A DNA stretch of 64,000 nt from Ningiella ruwaisensis (GTDB lineage: Bacteria > Pseudomonadota > Gammaproteobacteria > Enterobacterales > Alteromonadaceae), in the NCBI RefSeq assembly GCF_004798935.1, contig NZ_RAHT01000001.1, forward strand, positions 620,001 to 684,000, in the 5' to 3' direction. Of this stretch, positions 44,117 to 54,547 are shown one piece after another (position 1 is the stretch's first letter; each line of letters starts with the position of its first letter). The notes under the pieces were generated by a model. That model was not told the origin of the DNA. It saw nothing but the letters and a program-made list of their open reading frames with translations, and searched no databases. Both the position numbers and the translations under genes were made by a program.

Positions 44117-45621
44117 AAGCCACCAGCACTTGCTACTGACTCACTCCCTGTCATGGGAAGGCCATAGCGCTTGTAGAGTTTTGCCGCTACCAGTGTCAAG
44201 TTGGCAGAGTCAGCGAGTTTAATATCTTCTGGTACGCGCTGTCCGTCAGTGACATAGCTAAGCGACAGATCGTTTTCGATGATCACACTTAAAGCTTCTC
44301 CAAGGCTATAACACTCATCAAGCTTTGTGAAAATGCAGCCACAAATATCGGTGGAATGATAAGCTTTCACCGTTTGATTAAGCACCTGATATTGCGCGCC
44401 TGCTGGCAAAACAAGATACTTGCGTATATTCACCGACAGACCCGTTTCGTATTCTTTAAGTTGTTCAATTAATCGCGCGTCGCGCTGAGAAAAACCGGCC
44501 GTGTCAATTAACACAAGTTTTTTGTTCCGCATTTGATAAAGAATTTGGTTAAGCTCTTCAGCGCTTTGCGCTTTTTTGACGCTACAGCCGATAATTCGCC
44601 CATAAGTGGCTAATTGTTCAAACGCGGCGATTCGGTATGTGTCGATAGTGACCATGGCGACCTGTTCTGCGCCATATTTTTGCGCATATTTTGCCGCCAA
44701 TTTTGCCAAGGTCGTGGTTTTGCCTGTGCCTGTTGGCCCAACTAAAGCCACTACACCCGATTGAGTCAAAATGTCGTTACCACCAACCTGCAGTCGGTTG
44801 GAAAGTAAATTAAGCAAATACTTCCAGCCCTGCTTTTCATCAATTTTATGCGGCAAGAAATCAATCAGTTGGCGAGATAGCTGCATGCCTAAACCCATTC
44901 CAATCAACTGCTCTTGCAGATAATGATGAGTGGGGTTGTTGCGTTTTTTGCGCTCGTCAGCCAGTTCAGAAACCTGAAATTTCAACACATTTTTAATGGA
45001 TTCCAGCTCGGCACGAATAATGTCCATTTGGTCTGGCTCCAATACACTTGGAGGCGGCGTCAAGCTTGCTGCCTGACTATTTTCTAAATCTGCATCTGTA
45101 TCGTCAACAAAAGCGGGAGAACGAACGATGGTCTCATCGGCACGCGCTGATTGACGCGCCTGTTCATCCTGAAATGCCTTTGCTTTGGCTATGGCTTGCG
45201 CTTTTTCGTAACCTGAAGTTGACTGTCTCGATACATGAGACGCGCCTTGAGATACATGCATACTTGATTCACTGTCACGATGTTGAGAATGACTTTGTTG
45301 CTTTTCAAGCAATGCCTGTAATGAATCCGGAATATCATCGCCAATTACTTCGCTCAAGGTTGGTGCCGGTTTACGCTGTGCAAAGCTAACCTGCTGATTC
45401 GCATTGTCACCCGAGGAACGCTGATTATTAGCGACCTGTTCTCTCGCCGCATTTTTGGATGAGCTTTTAGCATAACCTGGTGCTGGATCAACCGCTGCCA
45501 CTAATTCGACGCCACCGGCCACTTTTTTGTTAGACATAATGACAGCTTCAGCACCTAATTCATCCTTTACCTGCTTTAGGGCTTCACGCATATCTTTGCC
45601 AAAAAAACGTCTAATCTTCAT
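44113..45621 (-). CDS. flhF: Flagellar GTPase FlhF, polar placement factor
   Basis: A 502-aa SRP-type GTPase. A basic N-terminal domain (MKIRRFFGKDMREALKQVKDELG) and a long low-complexity linker (~60-210) precede the NG domain with GPTGTGKTTTLAKLAAKYA (G1), VTIDTYRIAAFEQL, VLIDTAGFSQRD (G3) and FTKLDECYSLGEALSV (G4). FlhF marks the pole for flagellum assembly. A GAGGAA ribosome site precedes the ATG. Confidence 0.95.
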   Translation of the reverse strand: MKIRRFFGKDMREALKQVKDELGAEAVIMSNKKVAGGVELVAAVDPAPGYAKSSSKNAAREQVANNQRSSGDNANQQVSFAQRKPAPTLSEVIGDDIPDSLQALLEKQQSHSQHRDSESSMHVSQGASHVSRQSTSGYEKAQAIAKAKAFQDEQARQSARADETIVRSPAFVDDTDADLENSQAASLTPPPSVLEPDQMDIIRAELESIKNVLKFQVSELADERKKRNNPTHHYLQEQLIGMGLGMQLSRQLIDFLPHKIDEKQGWKYLLNLLSNRLQVGGNDILTQSGVVALVGPTGTGKTTTLAKLAAKYAQKYGAEQVAMVTIDTYRIAAFEQLATYGRIIGCSVKKAQSAEELNQILYQMRNKKLVLIDTAGFSQRDARLIEQLKEYETGLSVNIRKYLVLPAGAQYQVLNQTVKAYHSTDICGCIFTKLDECYSLGEALSVIIENDLSLSYVTDGQRVPEDIKLADSANLTLVAAKLYKRYGLPMTGSESVASAGGL

Positions 45622-45668
45622 AACTTCCTCGTGTGCTTTGCTTATTATTTGCCTAAGCGCATGTCAGC

Positions 45669-47768
45669 TTATTGACCCACTGACGATACAATCTTGATCT
45701 GCTTGTCGTCAGGTATTTCTTGATAAGACAACACGTGTAAACCACTTACAGACTGTTTTAAAAATCTTGATAAAACTGGACGCAACATTCCTGACGTCAG
45801 TAATACGGCAGGCTCGCCTGCCATTTCTTGCTGCTGATACGCCTCAGCCAGCGAATCCTGTAGCTTTTCGGCCAATCCTGGCTCAATGCCAGCGCCGTCT
45901 TCACCACCTGCTTGAAGTGACTTATGCAACATCTGTTCCAGCTCAGGGGCAAGTGTAATCACCGGAATTTCCTGTGCCCCACTTGTAATTTCCTGAACAA
46001 TCAGACGTTTAAGCGCGATACGAAGCGCGGAAACCAGTACGTCGGGATCCTGACTTTTTGGTCCAAATTCAGAAAGGGTTTGCACTATGGTGCGCATATC
46101 TCGAATAGGAACTCCCTCGAACAGCAAGGTTTGCAGAACTTTTACGACCGTGCTTAAGGGCAAGATATCAGGCACTAAACCTTCAACCAGTTTCGGATGA
46201 TTTTTTTCGAGCATATCGAGTAACTGCTGGACTTCTTCATGACCCAGCAGCTGATGGGCATGCGTTGTAAGCAATTGACTTAAATGAGTGGCAATTACCG
46301 TTGCTGCATCAACTACGGTATAACCTAATGTCTGGGCATGTTCTCGCTGGCTTTTCTTTATCCAGACTGCATCAAGTCCAAAGGCAGGATCTTGAGTTGG
46401 CGTACCTTCCAATTTGCCAAAAACCTGACCAGGATTAATCGCCAATTCACTGTCGTGACTGATCTCGGCTTCACCGACACTCACGCCAAGCATAGAGATA
46501 TTGTAAGCGCTAGGGGAGAAATCCAGATTATCGCGAATATGCACAGGCGGAATTAAAAAACCCAGTTCCTGAGAAAGCTTTTTACGAACGCCTTTTATTC
46601 GCGTCAGTAATTCGCCACCTTGCGACTTATCTACCAAGGGAATTAACCGATAACCTACTTCAAGACCTACAACATCAACTTGCTGCACATCATCCCAGCT
46701 AAGCTCTTTGACTTCTTGCGTAGCGTTAGATACCTCCGGCATAGCTTCAACGCGTGCAGCCTCAGCTTCTGCCTTTTTACGGTTCACTTCTCGGTAATAC
46801 GCGTAGCCACCAACTAAAGCAGCAAACGATAAAAATGCGAAGTGCGGCATGCCAGGAACAATGCCCATCACAAATAAAATGCCGGATGTAATATACAGTG
46901 CCTGTTTGTTTGACAGTTGCTCACGAATTTCATCACCCATCTCTTGGGTGTCATTTTCACGGGTTACGATTATTGCTGTAGCTACCGACAGTAAAAGCGA
47001 CGGAATTTGTGCAACCAAGCCATCACCGATGGTTAGCATAGTGTATACTTGCATGGCGTTTGAAAAGTCTAAATCGTGCTGATACATGCCGATGAACAAG
47101 CCGCCAACGATGTTGATAAGCATGATGAAAAGCCCGGCGATTGCATCGCCTTTTACAAATTTTGACGCACCGTCCATCGAACCATAAAAATCCGCTTCTG
47201 TGGTGATTTCTTCTCTGCGTCGACGTGCTTCGTCCTGATCGATATAACCCGCATTAAGATCAGCATCAATGGCCATTTGCTTACCTGGCATAGCATCTAA
47301 GGTAAAACGTGCGTTAACTTCGGAAATACGCCCAGCGCCAGCGGTAACAACTTTGAAGTTAATAATGAGCAAAATAGCAAACACCACAACCCCAACAGCA
47401 TAGTTGCCACCAATTACCACTTCGCCAAAGGCTTGAATGACTTTACCGGCTGCATCGCCACCTTCGTGTCCTTCAAGCAACACAACTCGGGTAGAGGCAA
47501 CATTTAAGGCCAAACGCAGAACAGTAGCGACAAGCAGAACGAGAGGAAAAATACCAAAATCAATTGGTCTTGCAGTGAATACACAGACCAAAATAATGAC
47601 AAGAGAAAGAGCAATGTTGAAGCTAAATAGCACATCCAGTAGCACCGGAGGCATTGGCAAAATGACCATTCCCATAAGTGCAAGCACGATAATTGGCGCA
47701 CCCATACCCGTGGTGAATTGTTTTAATTGATTTTTATCGACACGCTGAAAGTAAGAGGCTAATTGCAT
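45669..47768 (-). CDS. flhA: Flagellar export apparatus protein FlhA
   Basis: A 699-aa core protein of the flagellar type III export gate. The N-terminal half has about eight membrane helices, with the FHIPEP-family signature around IVVFAILLIINFKVVTAGAGRISEVNARFTLD and the cytoplasmic loop containing DAMPGKQMAIDADLNAG. The C-terminal cytoplasmic domain (~350-699) holds the export-substrate docking platform. A sigma-54-type promoter lies just upstream, consistent with separate transcription now that flhB is 11 kb away. Confidence 0.96.
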   Translation of the reverse strand: MQLASYFQRVDKNQLKQFTTGMGAPIIVLALMGMVILPMPPVLLDVLFSFNIALSLVIILVCVFTARPIDFGIFPLVLLVATVLRLALNVASTRVVLLEGHEGGDAAGKVIQAFGEVVIGGNYAVGVVVFAILLIINFKVVTAGAGRISEVNARFTLDAMPGKQMAIDADLNAGYIDQDEARRRREEITTEADFYGSMDGASKFVKGDAIAGLFIMLINIVGGLFIGMYQHDLDFSNAMQVYTMLTIGDGLVAQIPSLLLSVATAIIVTRENDTQEMGDEIREQLSNKQALYITSGILFVMGIVPGMPHFAFLSFAALVGGYAYYREVNRKKAEAEAARVEAMPEVSNATQEVKELSWDDVQQVDVVGLEVGYRLIPLVDKSQGGELLTRIKGVRKKLSQELGFLIPPVHIRDNLDFSPSAYNISMLGVSVGEAEISHDSELAINPGQVFGKLEGTPTQDPAFGLDAVWIKKSQREHAQTLGYTVVDAATVIATHLSQLLTTHAHQLLGHEEVQQLLDMLEKNHPKLVEGLVPDILPLSTVVKVLQTLLFEGVPIRDMRTIVQTLSEFGPKSQDPDVLVSALRIALKRLIVQEITSGAQEIPVITLAPELEQMLHKSLQAGGEDGAGIEPGLAEKLQDSLAEAYQQQEMAGEPAVLLTSGMLRPVLSRFLKQSVSGLHVLSYQEIPDDKQIKIVSSVGQ

Positions 47769-47809
47769 ACAACAAATTTTTGACAGCTAGGAATAATTAT
47801 CGAGTCTAT

Positions 47810-47825
47810 TTCAACATGCGTGCCA
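47810..47825 (-). promoter_or_regulatory. Candidate sigma-54 promoter of flhA
   Basis: On the - strand TGGCACG, four bases, then TTGAA matches the -24/-12 consensus TGGCACG-N4-TTGCA with one mismatch. The -12 element is about 42 nt from the flhA start codon. In polar flagellates FlhA-class genes are usually driven by sigma-54 with FleQ/FlrA. Confidence 0.7.
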
Positions 47826-47969
47826 GACTTTGTGAGCTTATACAAATAATCAAAATTTAGTTGGCAGACGCAATATTTACGAGGTGCAGTCACAATGAAG
47901 GATCCATAGAATCAATCACAATTAATGCGCGTAGATTATTTTTCAAACGGCAAGTAAAATGTAGAAAAG

Positions 47970-49370
47970 ATGCTTGGCAATATAAGGAAAATGATGAGTA
48001 AAGGAATAATTGCGAGCCTCTGGTTCGTTTCAGCGGTGATATGTTTTGTAGCCGGTTTTTTGGTGGCAAGCGGGCCTTATACCGATACGCCTGAAAGCCC
48101 ATCGGTTTTCAGACATACGCAAAACAATGCATTCGATAGACAAGAACCCCCTTATCCAGAAACTCATCTCAATGAAGCCTCAGTTGATGATATTGACACC
48201 ACTTCACAAGTACCAACTAGCGATGAAGGTCATCAGGCACCCTCGTTAAATGCTTATCCCCCTGATAAACTACTTAGAGAAGTCAGGCAGCTATTGGATG
48301 GCACTTTATTTTCGCTTAATCTCAAGCAATTAAGCGAGATATACGCCCTCATCTCTCAAATGTCGGTGAGCGAAATTGAGGACGTGATACGCCTCATTCC
48401 CAAAGAGGGTAGCAGCCAACAAAACTTTCAGCCTGTTATGATATTTTTTGCACAACTTGCCGAACATGATCCCATGCATGCCATGTCGATGCTGAAAAGT
48501 ACCCTTAAAGATCCCCAGTTAGAAATGATGGGTAGATCGTCTGTGATGCAAGTATGGGCAAAAAAAGATCCCCTCGCGGCTTTTGAGTTTGTACTAAATG
48601 AAGATCCGCGCCAGAGCCATGCCATGTTTCGTAATATGGGCGTCGAATTAACACCTATTTTCAGTCATTTGGCAAAGCAGGATATCCAGCTTACGCTTGA
48701 AAAACTCAGAGAGCTTGAAGATGCCAACGGAAATGTAAGCGCCGCCATTACCGGTGCAATTAATGGCGCTAACGATACAGCACAAATTACTGGGTTTATT
48801 GAGGAAATGGAACAATTTGATGACCCATATGCTTATGACTTTGCAGTAACAGCCTGGGTTCAAAAATCACCAGTGGATGCTGCTCAGTGGCTAGATACTG
48901 CTTACAACGGTGAGCAAAGTCTTAACTACAAACGCCAAGCATTGGCTGTATGGGGGATGTCGGATTTTGATGCTGCAACCCAATGGTATATGCAAAGCGC
49001 GAGTCCTGCGGAATTGAGCCAACGTATTAACGACGTTGCGTCGCATCTAAGCTATGTATCGCCTCAGCAAACCTTGGACTGGGTGGAAAGGCAGACAAAT
49101 GTTGATACTCAGGAAGCAATTACTCGCATCCTTAATACCAGCGCCTACCAAAATACTGACTTTGCTCGTCAACACCTGCATAAAGTTCAGTCAGAAAATG
49201 AACAGATAAATATCGCGATGAACATATATTACGCCTTGGGAGGAAACAATAGCGAACAGGCAAAAGGTTTTTTAGATACCTATCAATATCGTGAAGCGCT
49301 ATTGCTTAAACTGGATGAAATCAACGCCGCAAACCGACCTCAAGAAGTTGATAGCACCAATGACCCTTAG
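47970..49370 (+). CDS. Uncharacterised membrane-anchored helical-repeat protein
   Basis: A 466-aa protein with one N-terminal hydrophobic helix (about residues 13-32, IIASLWFVSAVICFVAGFLV), either an uncleaved signal or an anchor, then a polar Pro/Thr/Asp-rich linker. From ~100 on it consists of helical repeats around a W-A-x-x-D/S-P-x-x-A motif: VMQVWAKKDPLAAFEFV, AVTAWVQKSPVDAAQWL and AVWGMSDFDAATQWYM. This resembles HEAT- or TPR-like scaffold repeats. No function is known. It is divergent from flhA and the first gene of the block inserted between flhA and flhB. Confidence 0.6.
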   Translation: MLGNIRKMMSKGIIASLWFVSAVICFVAGFLVASGPYTDTPESPSVFRHTQNNAFDRQEPPYPETHLNEASVDDIDTTSQVPTSDEGHQAPSLNAYPPDKLLREVRQLLDGTLFSLNLKQLSEIYALISQMSVSEIEDVIRLIPKEGSSQQNFQPVMIFFAQLAEHDPMHAMSMLKSTLKDPQLEMMGRSSVMQVWAKKDPLAAFEFVLNEDPRQSHAMFRNMGVELTPIFSHLAKQDIQLTLEKLRELEDANGNVSAAITGAINGANDTAQITGFIEEMEQFDDPYAYDFAVTAWVQKSPVDAAQWLDTAYNGEQSLNYKRQALAVWGMSDFDAATQWYMQSASPAELSQRINDVASHLSYVSPQQTLDWVERQTNVDTQEAITRILNTSAYQNTDFARQHLHKVQSENEQINIAMNIYYALGGNNSEQAKGFLDTYQYREALLLKLDEINAANRPQEVDSTNDP

Positions 49371-49493
49371 AGCAGCCAGTATTAACAGCAAAAGATGGAA
49401 AGCAAAGACCGAAAGCAAAATTGAAAGCACCAAACAATAGCGCCAAATCTGAAAAACATTCGTATCAGCTTGATAAATTAAAAAGACAGAATA

Positions 49494-50969
49494 ATGACAG
49501 ACAAATTTAAAGTCCCGCACACCCTCGTTTTACTCTTGTTTATGATGCTTGTGGCTTACATCGCCACCTGGCTTATTCCACAAGGATTTTTTGAAACGGT
49601 CACTTTAGAAAATGGCAGAGAAGCCGTTGTGGCAGGCACTTACAGTTTGGCCGACACGCAAATACGATTAAGTCCTAAGGACTTTTTTGTTGCCATTCCA
49701 CGAGCGTTAGCTGCCGCTCAGGATGTCATCTTTTTTGTCTTTATCGTAGGAGGCGTGCTCGCCATTGCGCGAGCGACCGGCACTATCGACGCGCTAATAG
49801 GCAGATTGCTTGAGCGATTTGGTGAAAAGCCCTATTTATTAATTTTTATGGTGATTTTTACCTTTGCCCTTGCTTCAGGCGCCATTGGCACCGCTGGCGA
49901 ATACATACCCTTTGTGCTTATTTTAGTCGGGCTATGTAAAGCCATGCGCTTAGATGCAATGACGGCCGTGGGAATGGTTGTGGTTGGTTATGGCATTGGC
50001 TATGGCGTATCGGCCTTCAGTCCCTTCACGGTGATGGTTGCGCAACAAGTTGCGGATGTGCCACTGTATTCTGGCATTGAGCTACGATTAGCGATATTCA
50101 TTCCCTTCGTGCTCATCGGCTTTCATCATGTGTGGAAATATGCGCTGATGGTACAAAAGGATCCTAAAAGGTCACTTACTGCCGAACTTAGTTGCCCATT
50201 AGCCGGAACTGAGCAAACTGAATACCCGCCCCTTAATGCGCGACATGCGCTCATTTTAAGCGGACTGGTTATCTCCATTGGGATCGCCGTTTGGGGAATT
50301 TCACAAAAGGGCTGGTATTTATATGAGCTTGGCGCAGTATTCATTATATGGGGAATTTTTACTGCTTTGGTGGGAAGACTCAGTGCCGATGAAGCGGCAA
50401 TTCGATTTATTGAAGGTGTGCAGGATTTGGCAACTACCGGCATTTTAATTGGCGTTGCAAGAGGTATTGCACTGATTATGGAAGATGGTCAAATTCTGCA
50501 TACTCTCGTGCATTATATGTCGATGCCGCTTTCACATCTTGGACCCGAAATCGCTTCTGTGGGCATGTTTCTGATGCAATCTATCCTGAATCTATTTATC
50601 CCCTCAGGAAGCGGACAAGCTTACGTGACAATGCCCTTAATGGCGCCTGTAGGCGATATTATTGGCGTTAACAGACAAATAGCTGTATTGGCTTATCAAT
50701 TTGGAGACGGCTTCTCAAATATGATTATTCCAACTAATGCGGTATTGATGGGCATTATAGGAATGGCGGGCGTCCCCTATCATCTTTGGTTCAAATTTTG
50801 TTTTCCCTTGTTTATCAAATTAACACTGGCTGCATCAGTTGTATTGGTGCTGGCCGTGGTGTTTGATTATGGCGCCGATGTGCAGCCATCTATTCAAGAT
50901 AGCAACGTTCAGTCCAATCTTATGCTTAATAATGTAAATGCCCAAGAGCTGCATGTTGCTAGAACCTGA
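49494..50969 (+). CDS. YfcC-family membrane transporter
   Basis: A 491-aa inner-membrane protein with about 12-13 helices. Motifs such as FFVFIVGGVLAIARATGTIDA, LASGAIGTAGEYIPFVLIL and FIPSGSGQAYVTMPLMAPVGDIIG, followed by YQFGDGFSNMIIPTNAVLMG, identify the YfcC/DcuC-like (C4-dicarboxylate or amino-acid antiporter) superfamily of ion-transporter fold. The substrate is unknown; relatives move arginine/ornithine or dicarboxylates. The start is preceded by AGACAGAATA, a weak ribosome site. Confidence 0.8.
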   Translation: MTDKFKVPHTLVLLLFMMLVAYIATWLIPQGFFETVTLENGREAVVAGTYSLADTQIRLSPKDFFVAIPRALAAAQDVIFFVFIVGGVLAIARATGTIDALIGRLLERFGEKPYLLIFMVIFTFALASGAIGTAGEYIPFVLILVGLCKAMRLDAMTAVGMVVVGYGIGYGVSAFSPFTVMVAQQVADVPLYSGIELRLAIFIPFVLIGFHHVWKYALMVQKDPKRSLTAELSCPLAGTEQTEYPPLNARHALILSGLVISIGIAVWGISQKGWYLYELGAVFIIWGIFTALVGRLSADEAAIRFIEGVQDLATTGILIGVARGIALIMEDGQILHTLVHYMSMPLSHLGPEIASVGMFLMQSILNLFIPSGSGQAYVTMPLMAPVGDIIGVNRQIAVLAYQFGDGFSNMIIPTNAVLMGIIGMAGVPYHLWFKFCFPLFIKLTLAASVVLVLAVVFDYGADVQPSIQDSNVQSNLMLNNVNAQELHVART

Positions 50970-51246
50970 TAGCAACTTCTATGTTGTTGAGTCAGTCAGT
51001 AACTGGCCCGCACATTAAATTTTGAAATTAAATTTGGTCAAACAGAATGAAAACTTTTCAAAATATTGCGAATAAACGCTTTAATGAGTTGCCAATCATT
51101 TTGTAGGCCTCTGTTTTCTTTACATAATGTTTTGGAACGCTTTTTGTTTAACTAACCTTAACTAAATTATTGACCTTTAAGTTTTTCGAATAAGCGAATA
51201 GTGACAATTTCAACTCGCGTGCAAATTTTATTTTAAGGAGCTAGTT

Positions 51247-51675
51247 ATGAATAAATGTCTTAATAATCCAGGCCTCTGTTCTATGCTTATGTGTACCCTG
51301 TTTATAAGCGCGCTATCCGCTTGTTCTCAGAAGGATCCGGAGGTAGACATAGGACTGTCCAAAGGAGAGGGAGAGTCGCGCTTGGCAGAAGCTGTTTTTT
51401 GTACCGCATCAAGCGAGGTGCTTAGATCCTACGAAAGCAACTTATATCAAGATATGGATACCTGGCACGAAACCTTCAATGATATCTACTTAAATGCCAA
51501 ACAAGAAGCTAGCGCGCTTGAAGACAAAGACGGTGCGCTGATTGATACCCGTTTAAATACCATTAAATCTCAAACAAGTGAGACCCTTAATGCATTTGAA
51601 GAAAGTCAAAACCAACAAAAATTCGCAGAGTTTATTGAACAAACAATGCAGCAGTGTGCGCATTTTGCAAGTTAG
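51247..51675 (+). CDS. Small uncharacterised lipoprotein
   Basis: A 142-aa protein with a lipoprotein signal (FISALSACS, Cys near 26) and an AAGGAG ribosome site 7 nt before the ATG. The mature part is acidic and largely helical, with conserved-looking Cys residues (VFCTASSEV and MQQCAHF). No family was recognised. Intergenic stretches of ~280 and ~150 nt on either side suggest it is monocistronic. Confidence 0.65.
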   Translation: MNKCLNNPGLCSMLMCTLFISALSACSQKDPEVDIGLSKGEGESRLAEAVFCTASSEVLRSYESNLYQDMDTWHETFNDIYLNAKQEASALEDKDGALIDTRLNTIKSQTSETLNAFEESQNQQKFAEFIEQTMQQCAHFAS

Positions 51676-51824
51676 CGTCAGTATGTTTGCTAGAAGTGAT
51701 GTAACATTCGACATTCGTAAATTTATGCAATACATTCTGTGAATGTACGAAACAAAGAGATTGCAAAAACAAAAGGCTCACATCTCTAAAAGTTGTGAAT
51801 TAATTTATAGGTATAATTATCCGT

Positions 51825-53528
51825 ATGCCCAAGATTTCAAGCAGCGATACGCCAACAAAGGTCCGTAGTCTCGAAGACCTTGCAAAGGCCGCAGATTATT
51901 CATTATTAGAAAAGCTAAATTGCGACCCGCAGGCAACAGAGTCGGGCGAAGATTTTGCCCCTCGACAAGTTTTTTCAGGGCATTATGTACCAGTAAAACC
52001 GACCCCTATTGCGCATCCTCAATACGTGGCGCACAGCGAAGTTTTTTTTCGCGAGCTAGGCTTTGATGACGATTTCGCTCACACTGACGCTTTCAAGCAA
52101 TTTTTTTCTGGTGACACGTCTGCGCTACCAAAGTCAATGAATCCTTACGGTTGGGCCACAGGCTACGCGCTTTCGATATACGGTACTGAATATACACAAC
52201 AGTGCCCTTTTCGCACAGGGAATGGTTACGGAGATGGCCGCGCAATTTCGGTGCTTGAGGCAGTGTTAAATGGACAACGTTGGGAAATGCAACTTAAAGG
52301 AGGGGGCCCTACTCCGTATTGTCGCGGTGCAGATGGGCGAGCGGTTTTTCGTTCAAGTATTAGAGAGTTTGTAGCGCAAGAGTATATGCATGCTTTAGGC
52401 GTGCCTACTTCGAGATCATTGAGCTTATTTGTATCAGAAACCGAAAGGGTAAACCGCCCTTGGTACTCCGAAGGTTCATATTCCATGGATCCAGATATAA
52501 TGGTATCTAATCCAGTCGCAATATCCACACGCGTTGCCCCCTCTTTTTTGCGTGTAGGACAAATAGAATTGTTCGGGCGACGCGCGCGCAAAAATGAACA
52601 TCCAAATGCGCTAAGCGAACTAAAGTTAATTGTTGAACATGTGATTGAGAGAGAATATAGAAATCAGATTGACGCGAACTTAGCATTTACCGATAAAGTG
52701 GTGCTCTTGGCCATTGAATTTCGAGAACGACTCACTTCGCTTATTGCCCATTGGATGAGAGTGGGATATTGCCAAGGTAATTTTAACAGTGATAATTGCG
52801 CGTGCGGCGGCTACACGCTTGATTACGGCCCATTTGGATTTTGTGAGCGCTTCGACCCGTATTTTCAGCCATGGACTGGCGGCGGACGTCATTTTTCATT
52901 TTTTAACCAAAGTGCTGCTGCTCAAACAAACTTTATTATGTTTTGTAAGGCCCTGGAGCCGTTATTAACTGTAACATCAGATGCACTTAAGAAACTACAC
53001 GATGTCCGCGATGGGTTTTCATCTCTAATGCAAGACAAATTGGAAAAAATGTGGACGGCAAAGCTGGGCCTCAATGCTTTTGACCATGAACTGTATACGC
53101 AGCTATTTCAGTTGATGATGCAAAGCTCTGTAGATTATACAATTTTCTTCCGGGAACTCTCAAAAATACCCAGTGAATTGTCGGAACTTAAAAAAAGTTT
53201 TTACGAAGCTCCTTCGCAAGCTCTCTCAGAGCAATGGCAAGCCTGGCTGACAAAATGGCGAAGTGCGGTACTTAAGCGTGAAGATCCCGCGCATGTCTCT
53301 GAAAAGATGAAAAGAGTAAACCCAAAGTTCACTTGGCGAGAGTGGCTGGTTGTGCCAGCCTATAAGCAAGCAATGGAAGGAGACTATTCACTCTTGCATG
53401 AGCTGCGAGAGGTATTAAATAATCCCTATGAAGAGCAATCTGCCGAGACTGAACAAAAGTTTTACCAACTTCGGCCTCAAGCATTTTTTGACACTGGCGG
53501 AGTATCTCACTATAGCTGCTCTTCTTAG
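51825..53528 (+). CDS. selO: SelO/YdiU family pseudokinase-fold protein adenylyltransferase
   Basis: A 567-aa protein, longer than the ~480 aa of E. coli YdiU but within the SelO family. Motifs: [77 protein letters not shown] and [22 protein letters not shown], containing the metal-binding Asn-x-x-x-Asp-type residues. It ends YSCSS, where the Cys matches the conserved C-terminal Cys that is Sec in eukaryotic homologues. SelO transfers AMP to Ser/Thr/Tyr of target proteins and is linked to redox stress responses. The G-N-F-N version of the usual G-V-M-N motif suggests a divergent subgroup. Confidence 0.85.
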   Translation: MPKISSSDTPTKVRSLEDLAKAADYSLLEKLNCDPQATESGEDFAPRQVFSGHYVPVKPTPIAHPQYVAHSEVFFRELGFDDDFAHTDAFKQFFSGDTSALPKSMNPYGWATGYALSIYGTEYTQQCPFRTGNGYGDGRAISVLEAVLNGQRWEMQLKGGGPTPYCRGADGRAVFRSSIREFVAQEYMHALGVPTSRSLSLFVSETERVNRPWYSEGSYSMDPDIMVSNPVAISTRVAPSFLRVGQIELFGRRARKNEHPNALSELKLIVEHVIEREYRNQIDANLAFTDKVVLLAIEFRERLTSLIAHWMRVGYCQGNFNSDNCACGGYTLDYGPFGFCERFDPYFQPWTGGGRHFSFFNQSAAAQTNFIMFCKALEPLLTVTSDALKKLHDVRDGFSSLMQDKLEKMWTAKLGLNAFDHELYTQLFQLMMQSSVDYTIFFRELSKIPSELSELKKSFYEAPSQALSEQWQAWLTKWRSAVLKREDPAHVSEKMKRVNPKFTWREWLVVPAYKQAMEGDYSLLHELREVLNNPYEEQSAETEQKFYQLRPQAFFDTGGVSHYSCSS

Positions 53529-53610
53529 ACGCTCAGACAAGCGAACGAGAACTAGCAACAATAAAGGCTGGTTGATTTTGCCAAACAGAATATCCGCTCG
53601 TAGCCTTATA

Positions 53611-54417
53611 TCACCTTAGGGATATTTTAGAGGGATCGAAATCGACATCAGGATAGGACATATCCAGCTTTTCAAGTGCATTTACTAAAGTTTGCATCAC
53701 AATCAAGTCGCGATACCATCTCGTTTCAGAAGGCACTATGTAAAATGGTGCCCAGGGCGTTGAACAATGCTGGATAGCGTCATTATATGCCTGCATATAA
53801 TCCTCCCAGTGTTGTCTGTCTTCGATATCTGCAGGATCAAATTTCCATAATTTATCTTTTCGATTCAATCGACGTTGTAACCTTTGTTTCTGGTAGTCCT
53901 TGGAAATATGAAGGTAAAACTTAATAATGATTGTGCCTTCTTCAGCCAACATTTGTTCGAAGGCATTAACGTGCTTAAAGCGCTGACTCCATAATGATTC
54001 ATCTACAAGTTTGCGCACTCTGGCAGTTACCACATCTTCATAATGAGAACGATTAAATATTGAAATCATGCCCTTTCTTGGCGCATGCGAATGTATTCGC
54101 CAAAGAAAGTCTTGTTGTTTTTCACGCCTTGTTGGTGCTGTAAAGCTTTTCACCCGAATATTTGTGGGGTTGAGCGTTTGGAATGATCTTCTGATAGTTG
54201 AGTTTTTTCCGCTTGCGTCAAGCCCTTGAAAAACAACTAGCAAGCCCTTCTGTCGACTCGCATAAAGCAATTCCTGCAACTTTCTCAGGCGCTTGGCCAA
54301 TACCTGCTTTAGTTGTTTACCTTCATGCTCTGACAAGCCGACTTGCTCTTTGCTAGCCAAGCTAGTTAATTCAATATTGGAGCCAGGTACAGCGAGGAAT
54401 TTTGCAGTCTCTATCAT
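53611..54417 (-). CDS. ppk2: Polyphosphate kinase 2 family nucleotide phosphotransferase
   Basis: A 268-aa PPK2 of the short single-domain class. Walker A is GLDASGKNSTIRRSF (near 65-80), Walker B and lid residues are in SIFNRSHYEDVVTARVRKL, and KLWKFDPADIEDRQHWEDYMQAYNDAI and TPWAPFYIVPSETRWYRDLIV are typical C-terminal blocks. These enzymes use polyphosphate to phosphorylate AMP or ADP (or GDP); which cannot be told from sequence alone. It is convergent with selO. Confidence 0.9.
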   Translation of the reverse strand: MIETAKFLAVPGSNIELTSLASKEQVGLSEHEGKQLKQVLAKRLRKLQELLYASRQKGLLVVFQGLDASGKNSTIRRSFQTLNPTNIRVKSFTAPTRREKQQDFLWRIHSHAPRKGMISIFNRSHYEDVVTARVRKLVDESLWSQRFKHVNAFEQMLAEEGTIIIKFYLHISKDYQKQRLQRRLNRKDKLWKFDPADIEDRQHWEDYMQAYNDAIQHCSTPWAPFYIVPSETRWYRDLIVMQTLVNALEKLDMSYPDVDFDPSKISLR

Positions 54418-54547
54418 AGACTTTTATAAACCTTCAATATCATCATATTTTTCTTTTAATTTGCGAGCTAAAGCCTGTTTTAACGCGCTTTTTCCCAAGC
54501 ATCGCTGTATTTTGGCGACAATTAAAATCTTATTCAATATGGAGTTA

